DNA from: Bacteroidales bacterium
GTDB lineage: Bacteria > Bacteroidota > Bacteroidia > Bacteroidales > UBA7960
Assembly (NCBI GenBank): GCA_019429365.1
Contig: JAHYJD010000004.1
Span: 1 to 64,000 of the forward strand
Direction of reading: 5' to 3'
DNA: 64,000 bases
The notes beneath the pieces were generated by a model. That model made no database searches. It worked only from the letters and a program-made list of their open reading frames with translations, and was not told where the DNA came from. Made by a program: the position numbers and the translations under genes. Positions 53,955-63,526 of the stretch are shown here, piece after piece (the stretch's first letter is position 1; each line of letters starts with the position of its first letter).

Positions 53955-56387
53955 CTAAGAAACGGATTTTTTTTGAAATATTTGGCCGCTGAAGGAAAAG
54001 GCTATGGCTGCAAAAAGGTAGGTCAGCGCGGCTATTATAATTACAGTTTGGAATCCACTTTCAACGGCAATAAGAGTGGCCAATGAGGTGCTGATAACCG
54101 ACAGGCAGCCGTTTATTCCCCATGCCCAGGGAACTTGCTCCGGGTTATGCTTGTCGAGAAAACGAATCCCCAGTGGGAAAAGCATTCCCATAACAAAAGC
54201 AGGAATGCCGATGGCCAACAGGCTTATGGTAATCTTAAATACATGGCCAAGCGCAATGCTGGCTTGAAGCAAGGGCGTCAGCACAAAGGCAAAAAGCAGC
54301 AACAGGCCCGCCACCAACATGGCAATACTTCTGATTCGTCTGGCACTTGCATTCATTTTCTGCGAAAGCCTGCTGCCCAGCCCACTGAAAAGCATCATGA
54401 TGCTAATGACAGCTGCGACCGCAAAAACCGGTTGCCCTAAATACAACACAAAGCGTTGAATAAGAATAATTTCTGCAAACATATAGCCTAAACCCAGGGC
54501 TCCGAAATACAACAATGTGGCTGATTTTTTATGCTGGCTCTTTTTCAGGGCAAACAATGGGGATACAATCAGTATCAGCGCCAGTATTGTACTTTGGATC
54601 AGGGTTATGATCAGGGTCAGATATCCCAGCTCCAGAAAGGGCATTTGTTCTTCCCCGAAGATTTCTGACAGATGCCGGAGGCTTCCAAGCCTCAGAAACT
54701 GCGAAAAATATGGTTTGTTGTCGGTAGAGGGAGCTATTGCAAATCCGTAATCTTCAAGGGCGAGAGGGTCACGGGCCATTATCCGGTCGAGGTGTTCAAA
54801 ATACTGGGTGTCGCCGGTCATGTTAAACTGCTGTCGGTCCTTTGGGTCAAGCCCAGGGAGCAACAAAGGGTCGAAAAACATTTCGTTGCAGTATTGCCTG
54901 ATTGCAATCAGGTCATTCTCAGAAAGGGGTTCTTTTTTTAAGATGAAAGTGACGGTTCCCCATGAGCGTATGGCTGCCAGGTGCTGCATGGGGTCCTCAA
55001 TGCCGCTAATGAGCGCGGCTTCGACCAGGGTGGCCGGAATCTTCAGGCTGGTTCGCGGAGGATAGTCAAGCCAGGTAGATACGGCAATCATGCCTCCCGG
55101 ATTAAGCTTTTGCAGCATGAGCTGAAACCCCTCCAGGGTGTAGCTGTATTCTTCGCGCAAAGCATTCAGGCCCGAAGTGCCTCCAAAGCCTTCGAGCAAA
55201 GGCAGAACGATCAGGTCATAGTGTCTGGTGCTATGTCTGGCCAGGAAGTTTCTGGCCTGCAGCGTGTGTGCTTTTACACCCGGTGCCTGAAACAGGCCCC
55301 CTGAGGCTTGCAACAGGTCGTTTTTCATCAGACCGACAACTGCACGGTTCTCAATCACGGCGTCGATCTTTTCGACTCCGTTTGACAAGGCATGAGAAAC
55401 CGCCACCCCGGTGCCGGCATTTATGCATAGCACGTTTTGCGGGTCTGAAATCACATAAGGGAGCTGCTGTGTGGTGAAGTTCAGGATGTGTTCATTTGGA
55501 TTGGCTGAAGGTGGAAGAATGTGCCCATAAAAGTCACCATTTACAAAAACGGCTTTGCCTCCTGGTATTTCTTTGGTGTAGGAAAAACTTACCGCCGGGG
55601 CAAACCGCTGGGCAGATGAGTGCACCACCTGAACCAGTCCGTAAACCGAAGGGGTGGTATGCGTGATTTTAGCTTCGGGCAAGTGAAGCGTCTTTTCCAG
55701 TGCCTTGTATTCTGATAATTGAAGTTGCTGGTTGGTTGAAAACAGAACGAGCGCAAGCAGCAAGCCCGCTGCACCCACCGGAGCATTCCATTTAATGCTG
55801 CGGTGATCGCTCAGAAGCAGGCCCGAAACGATGGGAAGCAGGCCAATGATCAACGGCACCCTGAGTGGGAAAAAGACCGCCATAAGCCAAAGCGCAAGCA
55901 ATCCGCCTGCTCCCGAACCAATTAAGTTGGAGAAATACAAAGACCCTATTTCACTGCTTTGCCTGATGAAAATTATGCCAATGGCCAGGGCACCGAAAAA
56001 AAATGGCAAAAAGAAAATCAGGTAGTTCATTAGCAGGGCAAGCCAGCCACCTCCCCCTGAAAAAAGCAGGAAAACGTCGAATTGTAAAAAACCGGTGCGG
56101 CTCAAGGGAAAAACCACCATCATGAGCACCCCGCTTAGCATCATTAATAAAGGAACCAGCACGTGAGCATGTTTCAGGATTTTCTTTCTTGCCAGCGCAA
56201 GGAGGGTGCCGCTGGCGCCAAATCCCAGCATGGCAATGGAAATGATCATATAGGCAAAATGATGCCACTGCACCACCGAGATTAGCTGCATCAGCGAAAG
56301 CTGAAAGGCAATGATGGCCGCTGAATGCAATCCAAGGCTGATCAGCAGGCGGTTGCTGACATTTTCGGGAATTTTTCCAACAGCCAT
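53955..56387 (-). CDS. Polytopic membrane protein with spermidine-synthase-like domain
   Basis: An 810-residue protein. About seven membrane helices (residues 15-240) are followed by a soluble methyltransferase-fold domain like SpeE (about 270-580, with NVLCINAGTGVAVSHAL as its nucleotide-loop region), then about six more helices. Such fusions are often called fused MFS/spermidine synthases, but their reaction is unproven, and the acidic catalytic residues of true SpeE are not obvious here. The ATG at 56387 lies one base after the pcm stop, and AGGAG at 56396-56400 within the pcm end serves as a ribosome-binding site. This supports this start over a longer frame and shows coupling to pcm. Confidence 0.8.
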   Translation of the reverse strand: MAVGKIPENVSNRLLISLGLHSAAIIAFQLSLMQLISVVQWHHFAYMIISIAMLGFGASGTLLALARKKILKHAHVLVPLLMMLSGVLMMVVFPLSRTGFLQFDVFLLFSGGGGWLALLMNYLIFFLPFFFGALAIGIIFIRQSSEIGSLYFSNLIGSGAGGLLALWLMAVFFPLRVPLIIGLLPIVSGLLLSDHRSIKWNAPVGAAGLLLALVLFSTNQQLQLSEYKALEKTLHLPEAKITHTTPSVYGLVQVVHSSAQRFAPAVSFSYTKEIPGGKAVFVNGDFYGHILPPSANPNEHILNFTTQQLPYVISDPQNVLCINAGTGVAVSHALSNGVEKIDAVIENRAVVGLMKNDLLQASGGLFQAPGVKAHTLQARNFLARHSTRHYDLIVLPLLEGFGGTSGLNALREEYSYTLEGFQLMLQKLNPGGMIAVSTWLDYPPRTSLKIPATLVEAALISGIEDPMQHLAAIRSWGTVTFILKKEPLSENDLIAIRQYCNEMFFDPLLLPGLDPKDRQQFNMTGDTQYFEHLDRIMARDPLALEDYGFAIAPSTDNKPYFSQFLRLGSLRHLSEIFGEEQMPFLELGYLTLIITLIQSTILALILIVSPLFALKKSQHKKSATLLYFGALGLGYMFAEIILIQRFVLYLGQPVFAVAAVISIMMLFSGLGSRLSQKMNASARRIRSIAMLVAGLLLLFAFVLTPLLQASIALGHVFKITISLLAIGIPAFVMGMLFPLGIRFLDKHNPEQVPWAWGINGCLSVISTSLATLIAVESGFQTVIIIAALTYLFAAIAFSFSGQIFQKKSVS

Positions 56388-56388
56388 C

Positions 56389-57090
56389 TTACTCGCTCCT
56401 TCTGAAAGGTACAAAACGCACCGGCATAAGGCTGCGGGTAGTATAGCGGCGGCTGCGCTTTTCTACCAGCATAAGCTGCTGAGTGAGGTAAGGTGACCCG
56501 ACCGGAATGATCATTTTTCCGCCCTCTTTCAGTTGTTCGATCAATGGTGGGGGTATGGTGCCGGCTGCGGCGGTTACCACAATGGCATCAAAAGGCCCGG
56601 CTTCTTCCCAGCCGTGGTAGCCGTCGGCGATTTTAACGCTGACGTTGTCATACAACTCATTGAGCAGGCGACTGGCAGAGCGCCCAAGCTCCGGAACAAT
56701 TTCGATGGTGTATACTTTATCCACAATTTCGGCCAGAATAGCAGCCTGGTAGCCCGACCCGGTGCCGATCTCCAGCACCTTATAATGGGGTTTGGGGTCG
56801 ATCATCTGTGTCATATAGGCCACAATATAAGGCTGCGAAATGGTTTGTCCGTAGCCGATGGGCAATGGCCTGTCGGCATATGCAAAGCGCTGCTGATCGG
56901 CGGGCACAAAACGGTGGCGGGGAACCCGCTCCATGGCCTCCAGGGTGGGGGCATGATCAATGCCCCGGGCACGAATCTGTACATCAACCATCTGCTTTCG
57001 GCTGGCTGTATAAGGATCACTTCCGGGTTGAAAGGCAAGAATTAAAATGATACCGCCAAGGGCAAAAAGAAAAAGGAGTTTTCTGCTCAT
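56389..57090 (-). CDS. pcm: Exported protein-L-isoaspartate O-methyltransferase
   Basis: A 233-residue PCMT that marks isoaspartyl residues for repair using S-adenosylmethionine. RHRFVPADQQRFAYADRPLPIG, the SAM loop VLEIGTGSGYQAA, and the late GGKMIIPVG are complete. From the ATG at 57090 the protein starts MSRKLLFLFALGGIILILAF, a signal peptide or anchor, so it should act outside the cytoplasm, which is unusual because the SAM donor is cytoplasmic. A strong promoter at 57120-57150 lies upstream and rules out a longer start at 57282. Coupled to the spermidine-synthase-like gene. Confidence 0.9.
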   Translation of the reverse strand: MSRKLLFLFALGGIILILAFQPGSDPYTASRKQMVDVQIRARGIDHAPTLEAMERVPRHRFVPADQQRFAYADRPLPIGYGQTISQPYIVAYMTQMIDPKPHYKVLEIGTGSGYQAAILAEIVDKVYTIEIVPELGRSASRLLNELYDNVSVKIADGYHGWEEAGPFDAIVVTAAAGTIPPPLIEQLKEGGKMIIPVGSPYLTQQLMLVEKRSRRYTTRSLMPVRFVPFRRSE

Positions 57091-57119
57091 AATGGTTACC
57101 CTTAATGATGCATAAACCA

Positions 57120-57150
57120 CAAATATAATGAATCGGGAGGGCTTTTGCAA
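57120..57150 (-). promoter_or_regulatory. Promoter of pcm and the spermidine-synthase-like gene
   Basis: Minus strand: TTG at 57148-57150 and TATATTTG at 57120-57127, 20 bp apart, a full Bacteroidota promoter. The transcript should start near 57113. Confidence 0.6.
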
Positions 57151-57320
57151 TTTGCAGATGCTTTCAATTGGCAGCGAATCAGAAAATGAAAGTATTCCGA
57201 AACAAAGAAAAACCTTTTGAAAATTGCCAAAATAATCGGAAGTTTGAAATTTGTAATTATCTTGCTTAAAATTTGTGAACATTAATTTTTTTATATTTTT
57301 TGCATCAATTTATTAATGAA

Positions 57321-59711
57321 ATGAAAATGAAAGATCATAAAAAAACCATTCTTTTTTCTCTATTCTTAATTATCTCGCTCTCAGGTTTTTCGCAGCAGTC
57401 GGAACGGGCCTTGAAATTACTCGAGAATTTGCAGCGGTTTGAAGTTGATTATCCGCAGCAGAAAGTTTTCTTACATCTTGACAGGGAAGAATATCTGGCA
57501 GGTGAAAATATTTGGTATAAAGTATACCTGGTGAATGCAACAGATCATAACCCCGATACCTTAAGCACCAGTGTGAATGTAGAGCTGTTTAATGTTGATG
57601 GTCAAGCTGTTGCTTTGCAGCTGGTAAGGATGCAGAATGGAATAGGTTACGGGCAGATTACCCTCCCTGATTCTCTGCCGGAGGGAAATTATAAAATCAG
57701 GTCTTACACCAATTGGATGCTCAATTTTTCTGAACAACTTTTTTTTGAAAGGGATATTTTTGTCCATAATCCTATCGAGGAAAATTTTATTAGACGGGCT
57801 GACATCAGGCGTAACAGAAATTTTAATCGTGACCTTGAATTGAAGGGGAAGGAAATTCAGTTTGGCATTTTTCCTGAAGGCGGACAGTTGGTTGGAGGGC
57901 TTGAAAGCCGGGTGGCCATTTTTGTTGCCGACGGATTAGGAACCCCTTTTAAAGCAAATGGAAAGATTGTGAATAATGCAGGGGAGCCACTTGCTGATTT
58001 CGAGGTAGATGAGTTTGGGATGGGTTTGTTCTTACTCACACCTCAGTTTGGGCAGACTTATTTTGCGGAACTAATTGTTCAGGGGCAAAGCACCAAAAGA
58101 TTTTCCTTGCCAGAGGTGTTGCAACAAGCTTATAACCTTAGGGTTAATGTCAATGAGGATGATGTTATGGTGTTGGTTCGGGCCGGTTTCGATCCTGCAG
58201 AATTTAATTTGCCATCTGAAATTATGGTGGTTGCGCAGTCCGGTGGCAAGGCCTACTTTTTTGAAGAAGGCAGGTTGGAGAACAGGTCCTTTTCAAATAG
58301 AATTTCCAAAAGATTGCTGCCTACAGGTGTTACCCAAGTTACGATTTTTGATGGCAATGGCATTCCTGTTGCCGAACGACTTGTTTTCGTAAACCATCAC
58401 GATCATTTCCAACCGGAACTTGATGTTAGCACTATAAGACTTGGGAATGAAAGCGGTTTTAAGGTTGATTTTGATTTAAAATTTTTTGCAGCAAACGATG
58501 ATTGGGCTCATCTTTCATTAGCCGTAGAGGGTGCTGATCAGGAATTCAAATCTCCATCTCCAAGTATCTTTTCCGAATTTTTGCTGGCAAGCGACATTTC
58601 TTTAGGATTTCCAGGGATTAATTTATTTTATAATGACACTTTTGATAATGAAAAGTTGATTGACCTCTTGCTGTTAACACGTGGATGGAGGAGATTTCAG
58701 TGGAAAGATATTATTAGCGGGAATTTTCCTGAATTGAAGTTCAATAATCCACAAGGACTGGTGCTGTCAGGCCAATTATCGGCAGTAGCAGTCGACAGAA
58801 CGGTGTCGAATGTTTTGTTGGAAGTTTCCATAAATCAGGAAAGCCGCGATGTTTATTCAGTTCGGACAAACGAGCGTGGTCTTTTCCGGATTGAGGGTCT
58901 TGACTACAATGGCAACTACAGGGCAGAGTTTACCCTTCCCAATGAGAGCAGGCCGCGCGGATTTCGGCTAAGGCTGGATGGGTCTGAGTCTTCTCCAAGA
59001 GATTTCACCCTGAATGCGGCAACTCGGCCCCATTTAGTTGTTAATCGTGGTTCTAACTGGCAAAGAGTTTCCAATCCCAGTGCTTTTGCTACCAATGTCA
59101 GGGCAGTTGAAATTGCTCAGCGCTCTGAAAGCATCTACGGAACACCAGATCAGACCATATATATGGATGAAGTTCCGGTAAACTACACCAACCTTGGTGA
59201 GGTATTCCGGGGTAGGGCCACAGGTGTGATTTTTGAGCGCGGTCAGCTTAGAATCAGGGGAGAGGGGAGCGTTGGGTCGAGCAATGAGCCGCTGTTTATG
59301 ATGGATGGGGTGGTTGTCAATAGCGATGTTCTGCTCAATACCCGCCCGGATGAAGTGGACCGGATCGAAATATTGAAAGGCCCAAGTACGGCAATTTTCG
59401 GATCACGCGGAGCAAATGGGGTAATCGTTGTTTACTCAAAAAGAGGAGGAACCCAGTCGCCCGTTTTCCAGTATAACTTAATGGGCTTTTCAACACCAAG
59501 AGAATTTTTTAATTCAAGAATTCATTTGGATTACAAAAGGAAACATGGAGTTGGTCATACCGTTTTTTGGGAACCGGGGGTTTTCCCTGACGAGACAGGC
59601 CGGTTCAGTATTGCTTTTCCTCAAAGGGAGCAGTGGCAATTCCTGAGAATCATTTTGCAAGGAATTCATAGCAGCGGAAAATTGATTTTTGTTGAGCAAG
59701 AAATTAATTAA
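57321..59711 (+). CDS. Macroglobulin-like protein with TonB plug domain, copy 1
   Basis: A 796-residue exported protein (signal peptide ending GFSQQ). The N-part holds an MG2-like segment, PQQKVFLHLDREEYLAGENI, as in alpha-2-macroglobulin-type proteins; Ig-like beta domains fill the middle. Residues about 615-705 form a TonB-receptor plug (PLFMMDGVVVNSD, RIEILKGPSTAIFGSRGANG), but only about 90 residues follow, far too few for a barrel. It is a close paralogue of the next gene. The ATG at 57321 is preferred to a TTG at 57300. The function is unknown; an envelope scaffold or a partner of a separate barrel is inference. Confidence 0.75.
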   Translation: MKMKDHKKTILFSLFLIISLSGFSQQSERALKLLENLQRFEVDYPQQKVFLHLDREEYLAGENIWYKVYLVNATDHNPDTLSTSVNVELFNVDGQAVALQLVRMQNGIGYGQITLPDSLPEGNYKIRSYTNWMLNFSEQLFFERDIFVHNPIEENFIRRADIRRNRNFNRDLELKGKEIQFGIFPEGGQLVGGLESRVAIFVADGLGTPFKANGKIVNNAGEPLADFEVDEFGMGLFLLTPQFGQTYFAELIVQGQSTKRFSLPEVLQQAYNLRVNVNEDDVMVLVRAGFDPAEFNLPSEIMVVAQSGGKAYFFEEGRLENRSFSNRISKRLLPTGVTQVTIFDGNGIPVAERLVFVNHHDHFQPELDVSTIRLGNESGFKVDFDLKFFAANDDWAHLSLAVEGADQEFKSPSPSIFSEFLLASDISLGFPGINLFYNDTFDNEKLIDLLLLTRGWRRFQWKDIISGNFPELKFNNPQGLVLSGQLSAVAVDRTVSNVLLEVSINQESRDVYSVRTNERGLFRIEGLDYNGNYRAEFTLPNESRPRGFRLRLDGSESSPRDFTLNAATRPHLVVNRGSNWQRVSNPSAFATNVRAVEIAQRSESIYGTPDQTIYMDEVPVNYTNLGEVFRGRATGVIFERGQLRIRGEGSVGSSNEPLFMMDGVVVNSDVLLNTRPDEVDRIEILKGPSTAIFGSRGANGVIVVYSKRGGTQSPVFQYNLMGFSTPREFFNSRIHLDYKRKHGVGHTVFWEPGVFPDETGRFSIAFPQREQWQFLRIILQGIHSSGKLIFVEQEIN

Positions 59712-59931
59712 GGCATTCTTTTTTGAACTGTTCAAATTTTTTTGTTCGTTTTTTTGAAGTTACTTTTTTACCCGATTGCTATTGAACCAGCCACCTTGAA
59801 TTAGGGTTATATTATCAGAGGTATTGGTTTTTCTCTGAATCAATAACTAATGGAAAAAACGTTGACTAAAAGTTCTGATATTTTCCTGGCATTTAATTAA
59901 GCGTTATATCAAACAAAAAAGGAGAAACAAA

Positions 59932-62346
59932 ATGCGCCATACAATACATCTGGTAATTTCCCTTATATTTTTTGGGCTATTATCAACCCCAGGAACAATG
60001 GGGTCCTCCGCTGGAGAAATAGGCTCTGTTGAAGTACAAACCCCTTATCAAAAGCTGGTAGAATTTTCCCGTACCTTTCCACAGCAAAAGGTTTACTTGC
60101 ACACGGATAAAAGTGATTATCTGGCAGGAGAGGTTATTTGGCTGAAATCCTACCTCGTTTCAGCCCACTCACATAAGCCAGATACTTCAAGCACCAACCT
60201 GTTTGTGGAACTAATTGATTCGCGCAATGAATTGATCGATTTCCTGGTTTTGCGGCTTGATGGTGGGCTTTCTGATGGGTATTTTAAACTGCCTGACTCC
60301 ATTCAGGGTGGAAACTATCAAATTAAAGCGTATACCAACTGGATGAATAACTTTCACGAAGATTTTTTCTTCAGAAAGGATGTTTATGTCCATAATATTG
60401 ATGAGAAAAATTATGTTACCAGGGCAGAAATTCGCCGAAATACCCGCTTTAATAATGCCCTGAATGAAAAGCAGGAAAACTTGCAATTTGCTATTTTCCC
60501 AGAAGGAGGGAATTTGGTGGCCGGATTGGAAAACCGGGTGGCATTCAAAGCAGCAAACGCATTAGGTCAAGGGCAGCAGGCCAGTGGAGTGGTTTTGGAC
60601 AGTCAGGGGAATGAGCTTGCCTCCTTCACTACTTTTCATGATGGCATGGGGGTCTTCGCTTTTTCACCCGGGCCAAATGAAAAATATACCGCCCAGGTTG
60701 TATTCCAGGATGGACAAAAGCTATCCACTGAATTGCCTCCTGCTCTTACAGAAGTCTATCTGTTTCAAGTTGATCATGATTTGGATAGTATTCGCGTAAG
60801 TGTTAAGGTTAATTTTAATCCAGCAGATTTCAATATTTCTCCCAAGATTTCAATCCTGGCTCACACGCGAGGCAGGGCTGTTTACGTTCAAGAGGGAGAA
60901 ATTATCAACGGTGTTTTTAGAACTTCAGTTCCAACTGAAAAATTTCTTCCGGGAATCACTCATTTTACTGTTTTCGGACCCAATAATACCCCCTTGGCCG
61001 AACGCCTGGTTTTTGTCAGGAGATTTGTGAATCAAGATGAAAAACCCTCCATTGCATTTGAAAAAATGCTTGGTGACAGCCTCGTGATGGTTGATTTTTG
61101 GTTCGATCCTGAGAACGGTCCCTCTGTATCTGAAGCCAGCTATTCTCTCTCTGTCATTGAAGATCGCGATAACAACTCCGCAGAGAAAATTAATATTGCC
61201 ACCTATTTGCTTCTGACAAGCGACTTTGGAAAAACAATTCAAAACCCCTGGTATTATTTTGCAGACAATAGCCCTGAAAGACTTCAGGCTCTTGATCTGT
61301 TAATGTTAACCCATGGTTGGCGGCGATTCGTTTGGAATGATTTGCTATCAGGAAATGTTCCGAAAATTACGTTTGGTGAGCGCGATGGACTGGCAATTGT
61401 CGGGCAAGTATCTCCGATTTCTTCCTCCAGACCCACAGGGGAGCTGAATATAGAAATGTCTGTTGGGACAACCGAGGACCGGAAAATCATGCAAACAAAA
61501 ACAGACCAGAATGGGCGTTTCGCCTTCACTGGCCTCGAATATTATGGTGAATTTTCTGCTTTGCTTTCAGTAGAACGTGACATTAGGGGCAGAATTTATA
61601 AAGTTGAACTTCAGACTGGTGAAAAAGGAAAATCCGAATTTAAATTGGGGCCCTATACCCAGCTCCACCAGATAACAAGTCGCGGGTCCAATTGGCAGCG
61701 CAGAGAGCGACCTGGTTTTTTCAGTCGCTTTTTCGACAACAAACCAACTTCTCAGGATGTCAAAAGTCCCAGTATGTTTGGTAACCCTGATCAAGTAATT
61801 TTTATGGAGGACCTTACCGTAAATTACACCAATGTGATTGAGATTTTGAGGGATAGGGTCACTGGATTAAATGTTATCGGAGGTGAAATCACCTTGCGGG
61901 GGCCAACCAGTGTCATGTTAAGCAGTGAGCCTGTTTTCTTCATTGATGATGTGCAGGTAAACCGTTTTAGCTTTCTTAATGTTCCCATTTCGGAAATCGA
62001 ACGCATTGAAGTGCTGAGAGGCCCAAGCACAGCCATTCTTGGTAGTCGCGGGGCAAATGGCGCACTTCTGATCTATACTCGCCGGGCTATTCATCAGCAA
62101 CAATTTACCTATGAATACGAAATGATGGGTTATCACATCCCCCGAGAGTTTTTCATTTCCAGAATTGACGTAAGTAAGTTCGAAGAAAGCCAGGTGCCTC
62201 GTACTATTTTATGGGCGCCCAACATTACGCCCGATGTGAATGGCAGGGTCAGGGTGCGCATTCCTTATTACAATGGTGGGCAGGATCTGCGCTTCAGGCT
62301 CGAAGGGATCGACCAGAACGGGCAAATTACCTTCCTTCAGTTTTAG
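59932..62346 (+). CDS. Macroglobulin-like protein with TonB plug domain, copy 2
   Basis: An 804-residue paralogue of the previous gene with the same order: signal peptide, MG2-like FPQQKVYLHTDKSDYLAGEV (about 46-65), shared YTNWM and IFPEGGNLVAGLENRVA segments, then a plug (about 625-715; PVFFIDDVQVN, RIEVLRGPSTAILGSRGANG) and a short tail with PREFFISR. No barrel follows. A clear Shine-Dalgarno AAAGGAGAAAC precedes the ATG. The copies have diverged strongly in the middle, so the duplication is old and both are probably functional. Confidence 0.75.
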   Translation: MRHTIHLVISLIFFGLLSTPGTMGSSAGEIGSVEVQTPYQKLVEFSRTFPQQKVYLHTDKSDYLAGEVIWLKSYLVSAHSHKPDTSSTNLFVELIDSRNELIDFLVLRLDGGLSDGYFKLPDSIQGGNYQIKAYTNWMNNFHEDFFFRKDVYVHNIDEKNYVTRAEIRRNTRFNNALNEKQENLQFAIFPEGGNLVAGLENRVAFKAANALGQGQQASGVVLDSQGNELASFTTFHDGMGVFAFSPGPNEKYTAQVVFQDGQKLSTELPPALTEVYLFQVDHDLDSIRVSVKVNFNPADFNISPKISILAHTRGRAVYVQEGEIINGVFRTSVPTEKFLPGITHFTVFGPNNTPLAERLVFVRRFVNQDEKPSIAFEKMLGDSLVMVDFWFDPENGPSVSEASYSLSVIEDRDNNSAEKINIATYLLLTSDFGKTIQNPWYYFADNSPERLQALDLLMLTHGWRRFVWNDLLSGNVPKITFGERDGLAIVGQVSPISSSRPTGELNIEMSVGTTEDRKIMQTKTDQNGRFAFTGLEYYGEFSALLSVERDIRGRIYKVELQTGEKGKSEFKLGPYTQLHQITSRGSNWQRRERPGFFSRFFDNKPTSQDVKSPSMFGNPDQVIFMEDLTVNYTNVIEILRDRVTGLNVIGGEITLRGPTSVMLSSEPVFFIDDVQVNRFSFLNVPISEIERIEVLRGPSTAILGSRGANGALLIYTRRAIHQQQFTYEYEMMGYHIPREFFISRIDVSKFEESQVPRTILWAPNITPDVNGRVRVRIPYYNGGQDLRFRLEGIDQNGQITFLQF

Positions 62347-62353
62347 GAAGAGA

Positions 62354-63436
62354 TCAGGTTAAATGAGTTAAAAAAGCCAGGGTGTCGACCCCATCGGCAT
62401 AATCCCACAAATCGGGTTGCTGGCTTTGGCCAAAGGGTACCTTAAGGGTGCCCTTTTCTTTTTCGCGTTGTACAATGCACTGTATGTTTCCTGCCTCTTT
62501 TTCAAGGTGTTTCTTCAGCCAATCCTTCGAGGGATATTCGTCGTAGTGCAACACCGAAACGGGCGAAGAAAGCGAGGCGTCCGGTTTCAGCAAGCAAAAG
62601 CCGGTATCGCTATGCGGCGTGCGGTTCACAATAAATATAGCCTTGAAGTACTCGTAATTATTATAATACTTATGGTTGTATGCCACTTTTCCAAAAGGCT
62701 CCCAGGCAAATTGCAGTGCAGAAAAGTCATAACCCTCGGGCACCAGCAGTTTGGAAACGTTGCGGCAGCCCAGCCCGAAAAACGAGAACACATCACTGCC
62801 CAGGCGCTGCAACTCCTCAGGGGTTTCATCACCCTCTAATATAGCCACTGAGTTTCTGTTTTTTCTGATAATGTGCGGATACCGGCCAAAATAATATTCG
62901 AAATAGCGGGCACTGTTGTTGCTGCCGGTGGCAATAACTGCATCAAAGCTACTGATGGGGCTTTCGGAAAAAGTCACGCTTTCGCGGAAAGCAGGCTCTA
63001 TCTCCGTGAGGAGTTCGCCCAGGGCCACAGGCAGCCTGGTGTCCTGAGAAGATAACTTTCCAAGAAACTGATGTCCTGCGGTCAATACGCACAAAAAGTC
63101 ATGAAAGCCAACCAGCGGTATGTTGCCCGCCATGATCACGGCCACCTTTCGGCTTACGGACTCTTTTGCTGCAAGCAGGTCAGGATAATTCCCAACCCAT
63201 TTTTTCAGCTTGTTTTCATCGAGCATTTCTCCCAGGGCGTCGATGGCGCTCTTCACATTTTCAGCCGTAAACCATGGATTGTGGCCGGGTGCCTCAACTG
63301 CTTCGCGAAAAAGCTTTTGGGCAGCCGTTCCTGACAACTGGCTTTCGTTACCGCTGCCAAGGGCGGCAGCAATGGTTTTTAACTCTTTTCCCAGTAGGGC
63401 AAAGGCTTTAATGCGCTTGTCGATGGTCAGTGGCAT
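62354..63436 (-). CDS. Acyl-CoA reductase (LuxC-like)
   Basis: A 360-residue protein of the LuxC/acyl-CoA reductase family, an aldehyde-dehydrogenase relative that reduces acyl-CoA or acyl thioesters to aldehydes with NAD(P)H. KVAVIMAGNIPLVGFHD is the N-terminal cofactor region, SFFGLGCRNVSKLLVPEGYD holds the likely nucleophilic Cys, and RKNRNSVAIL precedes it. In Bacteroidota these are usually assigned to fatty aldehyde or wax/lipid metabolism. It converges on the copy-2 macroglobulin-like gene with a 7-bp gap. Confidence 0.85.
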   Translation of the reverse strand: MPLTIDKRIKAFALLGKELKTIAAALGSGNESQLSGTAAQKLFREAVEAPGHNPWFTAENVKSAIDALGEMLDENKLKKWVGNYPDLLAAKESVSRKVAVIMAGNIPLVGFHDFLCVLTAGHQFLGKLSSQDTRLPVALGELLTEIEPAFRESVTFSESPISSFDAVIATGSNNSARYFEYYFGRYPHIIRKNRNSVAILEGDETPEELQRLGSDVFSFFGLGCRNVSKLLVPEGYDFSALQFAWEPFGKVAYNHKYYNNYEYFKAIFIVNRTPHSDTGFCLLKPDASLSSPVSVLHYDEYPSKDWLKKHLEKEAGNIQCIVQREKEKGTLKVPFGQSQQPDLWDYADGVDTLAFLTHLT

Positions 63437-63447
63437 CTTTGTGGCTT

Positions 63448-63476
63448 TGAAAAGTATTTCACCTTCTTATCTTTGC
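63448..63476 (+). promoter_or_regulatory. Promoter of the gene at 63527
   Basis: TTG at 63448-63450 and TATCTTTG at 63469-63476 are 18 bp apart. The 91-bp gap is shared with the divergent acyl-CoA reductase gene. Confidence 0.5.
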
Positions 63477-63526
63477 AACATGAAAACGAAGATAAGCGTT
63501 TATTCCTGAAAATTAAAACCAGGCCT

